This document shows, piece by piece, positions 35,169 through 42,298 of a stretch of DNA of 64,000 nt; the stretch's first letter is position 1; the number at the start of each line of letters is the position of its first letter. The DNA is taken from the NCBI GenBank assembly GCA_942492205.1, contig CALODT010000001.1, forward strand, positions 1,240,001 to 1,304,000, in the 5' to 3' direction. This DNA comes from UBA1847 sp942492205 (GTDB taxonomy: Bacteria; Pseudomonadota; Gammaproteobacteria; Steroidobacterales; Woeseiaceae). The notes below the pieces were generated by a model. That model did no database searches. It saw only the letters and a list, made by a program, of their open reading frames with translations, and had not been told where the DNA came from. Position numbers and translations under genes: made by a program.

Positions 35169-36308
35169 ATGAGCTACAGACGTTACGAACCGATAGATCC
35201 GCGAGAGGCGTTTACCGTTATGGCGCCGGCGCCAAAGCGTGCCGGGGCCAGGCTTGCAGAGACGAAGGAGGCTGAGTCGGTAGCCGCATCGCAAGCGGCT
35301 TTCCTGCTGGCCGTTCGCGCCGGTGTTCTGGGCTACGCGGCGCCGTTGGAGAAGCTGCCGGAGTTTCCTCTGCCAAACCTGAAGAGCTTGAAGACTGACC
35401 AGCATGTGAAGGTCGCAGCGGCATGCCATCACCTTGGCGTGTCGGAACGTGAACTTCGCGAGGAGACAGAGCCTGCCATCGAGCAGCAGATGACCAAGGT
35501 TGCGCGGGAGGTTTATCGAAAGCCATCGCTCGAAGCTGCTGCCGCGTTATTCGAAGCGGCCATGGCAAGCCCGCATCCACTGGTCGCCGTCGCCGGCGCC
35601 GCGGGCGCACGTGAGACGACGAGATTGCGGCCTAAGATCCGCAAGACCCTCGAGCAGGCTGCAAAGAGCAAAGACCGTCTCGTGTCACGACTCGCGCTGG
35701 CCGCCATTAGCCAAATCGGCCCGATGGAATCGATTGCGGAGAAGAAAGTCATCAAGCAGCCGACGTCGCGCAAGCGTCGCCGCAAGTCCAACACGGCCGT
35801 AATTACGCACGGCACTTTTGCCGCCAACGGTAGCTGGTATCGTCCCGGCGGTGACTTTTACGAGGCACTCAAGAAAAAGCGGCCTGACCTGGATCTTCAC
35901 GATCGCAGCTTCCGCTGGACAGGTGCGTATTCCGACAAGGCACGCCGTGCGGATGCACTGCTGCTCAAGCAGTGGGTCGCGGATCAGGGCCTGAGCGTGC
36001 CTGATTTCTTTGCCCACAGCCACGGCGGTACGGTAGCGAACCTGGCGACCCGGAAAGGGGTGCAGTTCGACCGGCTCGTGTTAATGGGTTGGCCGGTGCA
36101 CCGGAAGTGGTTTCCGGATTTTTCCAGGGTCAAACGTATCGTCGATGTGCGCGTGCGGCTGGATCTTGTCGTCCTGCTGGACGGCGGCGCACAGCGATTC
36201 CGCACCAAGGACTTCAAGATAGAAGAGCATCGCCACGGCTGGTTCGATCACAGTTCGACGCACGAGTCCGCTTATTGGGATGACCATGGTCTCTGGGACA
36301 TCATCTAG
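35169..36308 (+). CDS. Alpha/beta hydrolase with N-terminal helical-repeat region
   Basis: A 379-residue protein without a signal peptide. Residues about 30-195 are alpha-helical and alanine-rich with HEAT-like pairs (EAAAALFEAAMASPHPLVAV, LVSRLALAAISQIG). A basic linker KQPTSRKRRRKS (about 198-209) leads to an alpha/beta-hydrolase core: ITHGTFAANGSWYRPGGDF (oxyanion region) and the nucleophile motif FFAHSHGGTVA, with Asp and His candidates in VVLLDGG and the final HRHGWFDHSSTHESAYW. It could be an esterase or lipase acting in the cytoplasm. The following gene overlaps its end and encodes another HEAT-like protein, so the two may act together. Confidence 0.75.
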   Translation: MSYRRYEPIDPREAFTVMAPAPKRAGARLAETKEAESVAASQAAFLLAVRAGVLGYAAPLEKLPEFPLPNLKSLKTDQHVKVAAACHHLGVSERELREETEPAIEQQMTKVAREVYRKPSLEAAAALFEAAMASPHPLVAVAGAAGARETTRLRPKIRKTLEQAAKSKDRLVSRLALAAISQIGPMESIAEKKVIKQPTSRKRRRKSNTAVITHGTFAANGSWYRPGGDFYEALKKKRPDLDLHDRSFRWTGAYSDKARRADALLLKQWVADQGLSVPDFFAHSHGGTVANLATRKGVQFDRLVLMGWPVHRKWFPDFSRVKRIVDVRVRLDLVVLLDGGAQRFRTKDFKIEEHRHGWFDHSSTHESAYWDDHGLWDII

Positions 36309-36681
36309 TCGCTCCAAGGCAAGCCGCCCGTCGCCTTTTCGGATTCTTGCGGCGGGGACATCGTGGCGGCTATTCGGTTCTCGGCGGGCAGGGGAACTAC
36401 TGCTGCAAGCCGCGACGTCCGACGACGAGCAGAGTCGAATGCTGGCGGGCATGTCGCTGGTCAAGGGCGGGCAACGATCTTTCGACCTCATCGAGGAACA
36501 ACTCGCGTCCGGCAAGGCAAGTGCGCCACTGGTGCAGCTGCTGCCAGATATCGACGCCGGTCGAGCCCGGATCGTGTTACAGAAGATAATGCAGGGTGAG
36601 GCGGGTGAGATGGTGGAAACGGCCCGGCAATGCGTCGACCTGCTGGACAGAATTGACGAGGTTCACCGCGATAGTCGCTAG
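36280..36681 (+). CDS. HEAT-like repeat protein overlapping the hydrolase gene
   Basis: A 133-residue product whose ATG lies 29 bases inside the hydrolase gene in another frame. The first about 38 residues are basic, serine-rich and unlike a domain, whereas from RRAGELLLQAATSDDEQS onward it shows HEAT-type helix pairs (RMLAGMSLVKGGQRSFDLIE, GRARIVLQKIMQGEAGEMVE). The repeat type matches the N-terminal region of the hydrolase. Alternatively it is the 3' piece of a longer protein or starts later, for instance at ATG 36440. Its stop is convergent with the coiled-coil gene, overlapping by four bases. Confidence 0.5.
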   Translation: MTMVSGTSSSRSKASRPSPFRILAAGTSWRLFGSRRAGELLLQAATSDDEQSRMLAGMSLVKGGQRSFDLIEEQLASGKASAPLVQLLPDIDAGRARIVLQKIMQGEAGEMVETARQCVDLLDRIDEVHRDSR

Positions 36682-37988
36682 ATGGCGTCCACGAACTCCC
36701 TGGCTTCCGCGTATTTTTTGTAATACAGCTCTTTGGCCTGGCCGATCCAGTCGTCCTGTTCCATGCGACCCTTGAATTCTTTTAGCTCAGCGTTGACTCG
36801 CGCGATATCTTCGGCAGTGAAGTTGGCGAGCTGCCTGAAGCTGTAGACGCCCAGTTCGTTCAAGGTGTTTTCGAACACTTTGCCAATGCCAACGATCGCC
36901 TTCAGATCGTCGACTTCAAGTTCCTGTTCATCATCGGTGCCTTGTTCAGCGCCCGTACTCGGCTCGGAAACCGCGACTTGTTTCGGGCCAGCCGTGCGGC
37001 CGGTTTCGGGGGCCTGTGCCGATTTCGCGTGGCCGTTCAGCGCCGCACCGCTGGTTGCCCTGCGTGCCTGTTTAAGCGCTTTGCGCTGTTGTTTTTCCAT
37101 GTCGGCAAAGTGCTTTTCGACTTCGTCCAGCTGCATGCGCAGGGTTTCGGAGTGCTTCTCGTACTGTCCTGCGGCTTCGCGGTAGCGTTTCGCGTCTTCC
37201 TCGTGCTGTCTGCGGCTCTTCTCCATTGACCTCAGGCAGTGCGCAAGCTCCTTGTTCTGCACCTTGAGTTCTTCGAGTTCCATCAGGTCGCGACGCAGTG
37301 TTTCGATCTCCTGCTGTGCCAGAACGTTATCGTGTTTCAGTTCGGCGTTGTCAGCTTCGAGGGATATGACTTTTTGCTCAAGATTGTCGAGGTGTGCCAG
37401 CCGGTTGTGTGCCGAATCCAGCATCTTGTTGACCGACTCCTGCTCGGAGCGTGATGCCTGCAGGAGATTACTGAACGATTCGTGCTCGGCGCGCGAATCG
37501 GCGATCTTCAATTCCAGGGCTTTACGCTTCTCGAACGCCTTTGCCAGTTCACGCTTGTAAACGTTGCCGGACTTGATGAACTCCTGGTGCAGTTCCTCGG
37601 ACTGCTTCTTCATGGCGAGCAGCGCGTTCTGGAAGGTCAGCATCTTGGTCTTGAATCCCTCGCGTTCTTCGCGAAGGTTGAAAAGGTCTCTGGCAGTGAG
37701 CTTCTCTTTCTCGTGAGCCGATTCCAATGCTGTACGACTGCGGGTCAATGCGATCTCGTGTCGCCGTACCACGGCCTCCTGGTCTTCGATATTGGATCGC
37801 AAGGTGGCGGTTTCCGCCGTCAGGCGCTCTTTCTGACGCGTCATATCGTCGAGCCTGGTCTGCCATTCGTCATTCAGTTTCTCAGCCTGGCGCACGTTGC
37901 TGGGGCCGCGGATGAGCCAACCGATACCGGCGCCAACAAGCAGGGCGGCCCCGATATAGATCGCGAGTTGCGAAGTGAATGCTTCCAT
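36678..37988 (-). CDS. Membrane-anchored coiled-coil protein with C-terminal helix-hairpin-helix domain
   Basis: A 436-residue protein from ATG 37988. One transmembrane helix (about 6-25, YIGAALLVGAGIGWLIRG) is followed by a coiled coil of about 280 residues rich in Glu, Arg, Lys and Gln (for example LTAETATLRSNIEDQEAVVR). A short linker leads to a C-terminal domain LKAIVGIGKVFENTLNELGV and FRQLANFTAEDIARVNAELK, the helix-hairpin-helix fold related to ribosomal L17/L21-associated or flap-endonuclease-like modules. Such proteins may tether DNA or nucleoprotein to the membrane; that is inference. An upstream in-frame ATG at 38054 lacks a better signal. Confidence 0.78.
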   Translation of the reverse strand: MEAFTSQLAIYIGAALLVGAGIGWLIRGPSNVRQAEKLNDEWQTRLDDMTRQKERLTAETATLRSNIEDQEAVVRRHEIALTRSRTALESAHEKEKLTARDLFNLREEREGFKTKMLTFQNALLAMKKQSEELHQEFIKSGNVYKRELAKAFEKRKALELKIADSRAEHESFSNLLQASRSEQESVNKMLDSAHNRLAHLDNLEQKVISLEADNAELKHDNVLAQQEIETLRRDLMELEELKVQNKELAHCLRSMEKSRRQHEEDAKRYREAAGQYEKHSETLRMQLDEVEKHFADMEKQQRKALKQARRATSGAALNGHAKSAQAPETGRTAGPKQVAVSEPSTGAEQGTDDEQELEVDDLKAIVGIGKVFENTLNELGVYSFRQLANFTAEDIARVNAELKEFKGRMEQDDWIGQAKELYYKKYAEAREFVDAI

Positions 37989-38190
37989 CGCGCCAGTATG
38001 CCGTCCGGCGTGATTATGGAATATGACCGACTGCACAAAATGGCACCATGGCAAGTGGCCGGTGATTGCCCGGTAAGTCGAAGAAAAATACTAAAAAACA
38101 GAGGGTTAAGAAGGATTCGCTTGGAAACGTGGCTTAGCTCAACAGCCGATGTAGACTTGAGGTCCCACTAATCGGCGGAGATCAACAGCA

Positions 38191-38568
38191 ATGCATCGGA
38201 GTCAGCTGGCAGGGTTCATTATCGATTGCGAAACCGGCGATCTGGACGAAGCGGCCGGTTTCTGGGGGCAGGCACTGGGGTATGGACCACTGCCGCTGAG
38301 CGGCCCGGGTGAAGACCACTACCGTGGTCTGGACACCGGCCGGAATGGAATGCACATTGAACTGCAGAAGGTCGACCATCCAAGCCGGGTGCATCTCGAC
38401 ATCGAAACCGACAACATCGAAGCGGAAGTCCGGCGACTGGAGCAGCTCGGCGCAAGGCGCGTCAAACAGGTGAAGACATGGTGGGTCATGCAGGCGCCAA
38501 CCGGACATCGATTTTGCATCGTGCAAGTGCAAAGCGAGAACTTCGCCGACATGGCCAGGCAGTGGTAG
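38191..38568 (+). CDS. VOC superfamily (glyoxalase/dioxygenase-like) protein
   Basis: A 125-residue protein with the single-module VOC layout: GFIIDCETGDLDEAAGFWGQ, LGYGPLPLSGPGEDHYRGLD, HIELQKVDHPSRVHLDIETD, and ARRVKQVKTWWVMQAPTGHR ending with FCIVQV. The strand His and Glu positions fit a metal site, but whether metal binds cannot be decided by eye. Function unknown. ATG at 38191. It precedes a serine hydrolase gene on the same strand. Confidence 0.85.
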   Translation: MHRSQLAGFIIDCETGDLDEAAGFWGQALGYGPLPLSGPGEDHYRGLDTGRNGMHIELQKVDHPSRVHLDIETDNIEAEVRRLEQLGARRVKQVKTWWVMQAPTGHRFCIVQVQSENFADMARQW

Positions 38569-38674
38569 CTGAAACAGTGAAACCGTTGCTGTTGTTCGGG
38601 CGCGGTGCTTGCCCGAGCGACGGTTGGCGCTGGATTTGGTCGAACCCGTACGCAGACGATTTCAGGAAACGCTC

Positions 38675-40102
38675 GTGAGACAACTTGTACTGTTGACTAC
38701 CCTGTTGCTGACCGCCATGTCGACGGCCCAGCCTCTTGATGAATTCGACTATTTCGCAGCGAACCGCACGATGATTCGCAACGGTGTCCAGGCGGTCCTG
38801 ATGTGCAACGGCCTGTTTACATCCGGGCGCACATTGGAGCAGATATTCGCACAGGAGCTGGCCTACCTTCCGGCGCCGGTGGGCAGCGTTGAGGGCGGCG
38901 AGTACATCATCGACCGGGAACGCAGGGCCGTCGCTATTGGCGGGCCCGCATCAGGCCCCGTAATTCGCGCCGCTTTTCGAGACGGCATCGGTTGTGTCGT
39001 AATGGCGCCGAACCAGTCATTCGACGATATCGACGCGCTGCCGGTGCTCGCCTTACCGTACCCCGACGGCGACCCAGCGATATTGCCGTGGCCGATGGGT
39101 GACGTATTAGACCCCGACCTGATGCCAACAAACGTCGATTGGACGGCGCTCAATGCCGCTTCCGATTGGGCGTTTGATCGGGAGTCAGCGGAGCAGGTGA
39201 CGTTGAGCCTGATCGTTGTGCACAACGGGCAGATTGTTCTCGAGCGCTATGCCGACGGCGTGAAGATGACGACTCGAACTCGCACCTGGTCGACAGCGAA
39301 AAGCATTGCGGCAACGTTGATCGGCATACTGGTCGACGACGGTCGCCTCGAACTCGATGCGCCGCTGGGTATCGAATGGCTGCCGGATGTAGGGGGCGAC
39401 GAAAACGATCCGCGTGCGACGATAACGCTCCGGCACGTGCTCAATATGTCGAGTGGCTTATACCCGGTGGATAGCTTCGGGATGGAGTATGCAACCGGCT
39501 CCGGTCTCGCCTACTGGGCAGGTGCGAGCTCGGTCGACGGTGCGCGCCGTCGCGCGTTGCTGCGTAAGCCTGGGACCCGTTGGGACTACGAAAACTACGA
39601 CACTTTGCTGGCGGTTTACGCGATGAAGCGGGTTCTGGGAGATGCGAGTACCTACGCCGAGTTTCCGCGAAAAGCGTTGCTGGACCGGATCGGTATGCGA
39701 AATACGTTGGTAAGCACAGATCGTTTTGGCGACTTTGTTTTCAGCAGCCAGGTGTATACGAATGCCCGTGACCTTGCGCGGTTCGGACTTTTGTATGTAC
39801 AGGGCGGCGTCTGGCAGGGTGAACGACTTCTTTCAAAGGAGTGGATCGATTTCGTACGCACGCCGGCAGCGGCCGCAGCGAGCCGGGGCAATGACTATGG
39901 CGGTCAGTTCTGGCTGGTTCCCGACGACCGCGAAGACGTGCCGAAATCCGCTTACTCGACAGCCGGAAACCGCGGGCAATACGTTATTGTTGTGCCGTCG
40001 CACGATACGGTCATTGTAAGGCGTGGCCTTGACTACGGCGGGCAGGGATTCAACCGCTGGGATCTGACGCGAGAGGTGTTAAAGGCAATTGAGACGGACT
40101 GA
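38675..40102 (+). CDS. Exported serine hydrolase of the beta-lactamase (class C/esterase) family
   Basis: A 475-residue protein starting at GTG 38675 after AGGAAAC, giving signal peptide VRQLVLLTTLLLTAMSTAQP. The beta-lactamase-related domain (about 170-465) has SxxK as STAK (Ser206, Lys209), YxN as YENY (Tyr305, Asn307) and a C-terminal STAGNRGQY in place of the KTG box. LTLRHVLNMSSGLYP-like ITLRHVLNMSSGLYPV is the typical second helix. The first about 150 residues form an extra exported domain of unknown role. These enzymes are commonly esterases or D-aminopeptidases; beta-lactam resistance should not be assumed. An upstream in-frame ATG (38609) would give a poor signal. Confidence 0.88.
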   Translation: MRQLVLLTTLLLTAMSTAQPLDEFDYFAANRTMIRNGVQAVLMCNGLFTSGRTLEQIFAQELAYLPAPVGSVEGGEYIIDRERRAVAIGGPASGPVIRAAFRDGIGCVVMAPNQSFDDIDALPVLALPYPDGDPAILPWPMGDVLDPDLMPTNVDWTALNAASDWAFDRESAEQVTLSLIVVHNGQIVLERYADGVKMTTRTRTWSTAKSIAATLIGILVDDGRLELDAPLGIEWLPDVGGDENDPRATITLRHVLNMSSGLYPVDSFGMEYATGSGLAYWAGASSVDGARRRALLRKPGTRWDYENYDTLLAVYAMKRVLGDASTYAEFPRKALLDRIGMRNTLVSTDRFGDFVFSSQVYTNARDLARFGLLYVQGGVWQGERLLSKEWIDFVRTPAAAAASRGNDYGGQFWLVPDDREDVPKSAYSTAGNRGQYVIVVPSHDTVIVRRGLDYGGQGFNRWDLTREVLKAIETD

Positions 40103-40169
40103 TTGGCTGCCGGAAATTTTGGGTAGTGCTATATGTAGCAAAGGTGTTTAGGATACGCAGCCTGAAATT

Positions 40170-40246
40170 GCGCCCGTAGCTCAGCTGGATAGAGTACCTG
40201 GCTTCGAACCAGGTGGTCGGGAGTTCGAATCTCTCCGGGCGCGCCA
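40170..40246 (+). tRNA. tRNA-Arg (anticodon TCG)
   Basis: A complete 77-base cloverleaf with acceptor strands GCGCCCG/CGGGCGC, discriminator G and encoded CCA (40244-40246). The anticodon stem CCTGG/CCAGG encloses loop CTTCGAA (anticodon TCG), which reads CGA and related Arg codons. The last 19 bases (40228-40246) recur at 40393 and 40575 as the first part of a tandem repeat. Confidence 0.97.
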
Positions 40247-40253
40247 AATAAAG

Positions 40254-40280
40254 AAGGGGTCCCATCGGGGCCCCTTTTTT
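40254..40280 (+). terminator. Terminator of tRNA-Arg, repeat unit 1
   Basis: A 10-bp stem (40254-40263 with 40267-40276, one G-T pair, 3-base loop) is followed by a T run. It starts 8 bases past the tRNA CCA. Confidence 0.9.
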
Positions 40281-40419
40281 ATTTTGTGTGTTCTGGATGA
40301 AGATGAGGACTGCTGTTCGATAAAACGCGCTAGCGTTTTAGACGCCGAAGGCGCCCCGCAGGGGTCAAAACAGCCCCTAGGCTGTTTTGATCAATCTCTC
40401 CGGGCGCGCCAAAAAACAC

Positions 40420-40450
40420 AAGGGTCCCTTCAGGGGCCCTTTTGTTTTTT
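40420..40450 (+). terminator. Terminator in repeat unit 2
   Basis: A 9-10-bp stem (40420-40428 with 40433-40441) is followed by TTTGTTTTTT. The equivalent of the tRNA terminator, with changes in the loop (TTCA instead of ATC). Confidence 0.88.
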
Positions 40451-40600
40451 GGGTGTTCCGGATGAAGATGAGGACTGCTGTTCGATAAAACGCGCTAGCG
40501 TTTTAGACGCCGGAAGGCGCCCCGCTGGGGGGCATAAACCCGAAGGGTGAAACAGCCCCTAGGCTGTTTTGATCAATCTCTCCGGGCGCGCCAAATAAAC

Positions 40601-40627
40601 AAGGGGTCCCATCGGGGGCCCTTTTTT
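40601..40627 (+). terminator. Terminator in repeat unit 3
   Basis: The same hairpin as in unit 1, with one extra G in the 3' arm, followed by TTTTTT. Confidence 0.85.
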
Positions 40628-40720
40628 ATTTTGTGTGTTCTTGGATGAAGATGAGGACTGCTGTTCGATAAAACGCGCCAGCGATTTAGACGCCGAAGGC
40701 GCCCCCGCCCGGGGTCGTTC

Positions 40721-40769
40721 GGTGGGGGGGGGGAAGAGGGAATAGGAAGGAGGGGGGGGGGGGGGGGGG
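40721..40769. repeat. G-rich low-complexity tract
   Basis: Two G homopolymers (10 bases at 40724-40733 and 18 bases at 40752-40769) flank a purine-only stretch. It interrupts repeat unit 3. It may be real slippage-prone DNA or an assembly or base-calling artefact in a repeated region. Confidence 0.8.
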
Positions 40770-41010
40770 AAAACAGCCCTAGGCTGTTTTGATCACTCGT
40801 CTCCGCAGCGTTGGCGCGACCTAAGAGCGTTCTGGAGCCACGGGTGTCGCCAACGGGGCCTCGACTGTCGGTTTCGAGCATCCATATCATTGGTGTGTTC
40901 TGGATGAAGATGAGGACTGCTGTTCGAATAAAACGCCGCGCCAGCGTTATGGATCGACTCATCGAGGCGCCCCGCGAGCGCGGTCAAAACAGCCCTCGGC
41001 AAAGTCACAA

Positions 41011-41121
41011 GCGGGTAAGATTGATTGGTCTGCGCTGGACAAATGGGTTACTCGCGAAGGAGTGGGCGGCGACAAAGAGGTAATCGAGTTCTACAAAAGA
41101 ATCGGTCGAAATAGCCCGTAG
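41011..41121 (+). pseudogene. C-terminal fragment of an unrecognised gene
   Basis: The frame ending at TAG 41119-41121 reads AGKIDWSALDKWVTREGVGG, then DKEVIEFYKRIGRNSP. It has normal protein composition and good codon usage but no start codon; upstream it runs straight into the repeat array. It is probably the tail of a gene whose front was replaced by the repeats. The family is not recognised. Confidence 0.4.
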
Positions 41122-41238
41122 GTTGATGCCTGCGCTCCGAGGGCAAGGGTCACTTGTTGTTTAAGCCTGATTACTTTCGAAATACTGTCCCATTGTCCCA
41201 TTCAGCGTAGCCGCGTGCCGGACACAGGGTTTACACAC

Positions 41239-41520
41239 TTAGCCGTACAGGGCTCGCTTCACAGCCTCGGGTTCTTTCTCCATCACACGTAGCAGGGTAT
41301 GCGACGCGCCATCTGGGTCGCGTTCACCTTGCTCCCACTTCTGCAGGGTGCGAATGGAGATCATCAGGAAGTCGGCGAATTGCTGTTGGGTCATGCCGAA
41401 CTTCTGACGAATACCTTTTACGTCAGCCGGCTCGAACTCGTAACGCTTCAGCTTTTCAGGCTTGTCTCGAAACTCCTTCAGACCGGCGACAATTTCAGCA
41501 CCGATATCTCGCTTCGCCAT
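41239..41520 (-). CDS. Helix-turn-helix antitoxin (HigA/NadS-like)
   Basis: A 93-residue protein with an N-terminal region rich in charged residues and a C-terminal XRE-type helix-turn-helix: DVKGIRQKFGMTQQQFADFL then RTLQKWEQGERDPDGAS, ending LLRVMEKEPEAVKRALYG. This is the usual pattern of antitoxins in toxin-first (HigBA/RelE-type) pairs. It lies 20 bases after the end of the broken toxin gene on the same strand, so it is probably still expressed and may repress its own promoter. Confidence 0.88.
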   Translation of the reverse strand: MAKRDIGAEIVAGLKEFRDKPEKLKRYEFEPADVKGIRQKFGMTQQQFADFLMISIRTLQKWEQGERDPDGASHTLLRVMEKEPEAVKRALYG

Positions 41521-41540
41521 GTCCGTCTCCTAATCTCTAC

Positions 41541-41852
41541 TCAAAGGTCTTTCACAATTTCACGCATCGCCTTGATCGCATCACGAGATAGATCACTCGC
41601 TTCATTCTTGGCGTACGCGGTCAGGAACAAAACCTGGTGGTTCTTCGTAATCCATTAATAGATGACTCGGACGCCACCGCGTTTTCCTGATCCTTGCAGT
41701 CCCCACCGCAGCTTTCTGACTCCACCGGACCCTTTGATGATGTCTCCTGCGTCTGGCCGATCCATCAGGTAGAGCTGCAGCATTTGGAACTGCGAGTCAT
41801 CGAAGTAGTTTTCTCTGATAGTTGAGAACCCTGTCGTCTCGATGAACTCCAT
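41541..41852 (-). pseudogene. RelE/HigB-like toxin interrupted by an in-frame stop
   Basis: The full frame has 104 codons from ATG at 41852 to TGA at 41541-41543. The first 65 codons encode MEFIETTGFSTIRENYFDDS followed by a RelE-type core ending GLQGSGKRGGVRVIY; then comes TAA (complement of 41655-41657), and the same frame goes on with WITKNHQVLFLTAYAKNEAS and a helix ending AIKAMREIVKDL. In intact relatives the segment reads RVIYYW, so TAA stands where a Tyr codon (TAT/TAC) belongs: one base change. The C-terminal part with the catalytic tyrosine/lysine region is lost, so the toxin should be inactive while the antitoxin remains. Confidence 0.88.
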
Positions 41853-42298
41853 GGAAAGAGACTACCCCAATGGGGCATATAGTGCAAGATCAAATCTGTC
41901 CCACTGGAACTCATAAGGTCGAAGAGAATCAGGTGCTTACGCCGGCTCTGGCAAATTTCTATGGGACAGACGAGTTCTATCACTTACTGAATTTATTTAG
42001 GTGGTTCGTGATGAATAGCGAGGTCCAAAGCAGTCAGGCGCCGCTGGATGGTCACGCGGGCCCCCTCTGAGGGCGACAGATTGAGCCGTCAATCCAATCG
42101 ACACCCATGGCGGTTTTTTTTTGGCCGAGGGCCGCCGCGCTTCAGGCTTGCGAATGATAGCGCTGATGCGCCTGCCTGGCAAAATATTTAATCGAATTTA
42201 TCGGATAGTACAATCGAAATATACCATCATGTGGATGATCAATTTGCGCTCTAATAGCTACGCAACGCAAATACTTCTTTTCTGAGGGGATAAGTTCA
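41853..42298. other. Intergenic region upstream of the catalase-peroxidase gene
   Basis: No intact gene is seen in 446 bases. It must carry the promoter of the toxin-antitoxin pair (near 41853) and that of katG (A/T-rich stretch about 42180-42280). A plus-strand open stretch (about 41934-42000) reads LTPALANFYGTDEFYHLL and may be a fragment of another mobile-element-associated gene. No clear OxyR-type site could be identified. Confidence 0.4.

Larger units (their letters stand above)
40228..41000 (+). repeat. Tandem tRNA-tail repeats (rtT-like) downstream of tRNA-Arg
   Basis: Three units begin with the same 19 bases, the 3' end of tRNA-Arg, at 40228, 40393 and 40575 (spacing 165 and 182). 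Each has a GC-rich hairpin followed by T residues, a conserved block starting TGTTCTGGATGAAGATGAGG, a palindrome (TAAAACGC/GCGTTTTA, 40321-40340 in unit 1), a GAAGGCGCC block and a second palindrome AAAACAGCC/GGCTGTTTT. Unit 3 is broken by a G-rich tract before its last palindrome. A partial fourth block starts at 40893. The design matches the E. coli tyrT rtT repeats, which also restart with 19 bases of tRNA 3' end and are about 178 bp long. Confidence 0.85.

Noticed and set aside
38675..40102. Reading the serine hydrolase as an antibiotic-resistance beta-lactamase
   Set aside because: SxxK and YxN are shared by esterases and peptidases, the KTG box is replaced, and the extra N-terminal domain is not a beta-lactamase feature.
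40284..40550. 88-codon ORF across the tRNA-tail repeats
   Set aside because: It is the repeat unit read twice through palindromes and a terminator; structure, not coding, explains the conservation. The tpr-like reading known from E. coli tyrT was considered but the frame is not kept in unit 3.
41934..42000. Protein-like stretch with the segment NFYGTDEFYHLL
   Set aside because: Recalls a domain found near mobile elements, but it is too short and has no clear boundaries to call a gene.
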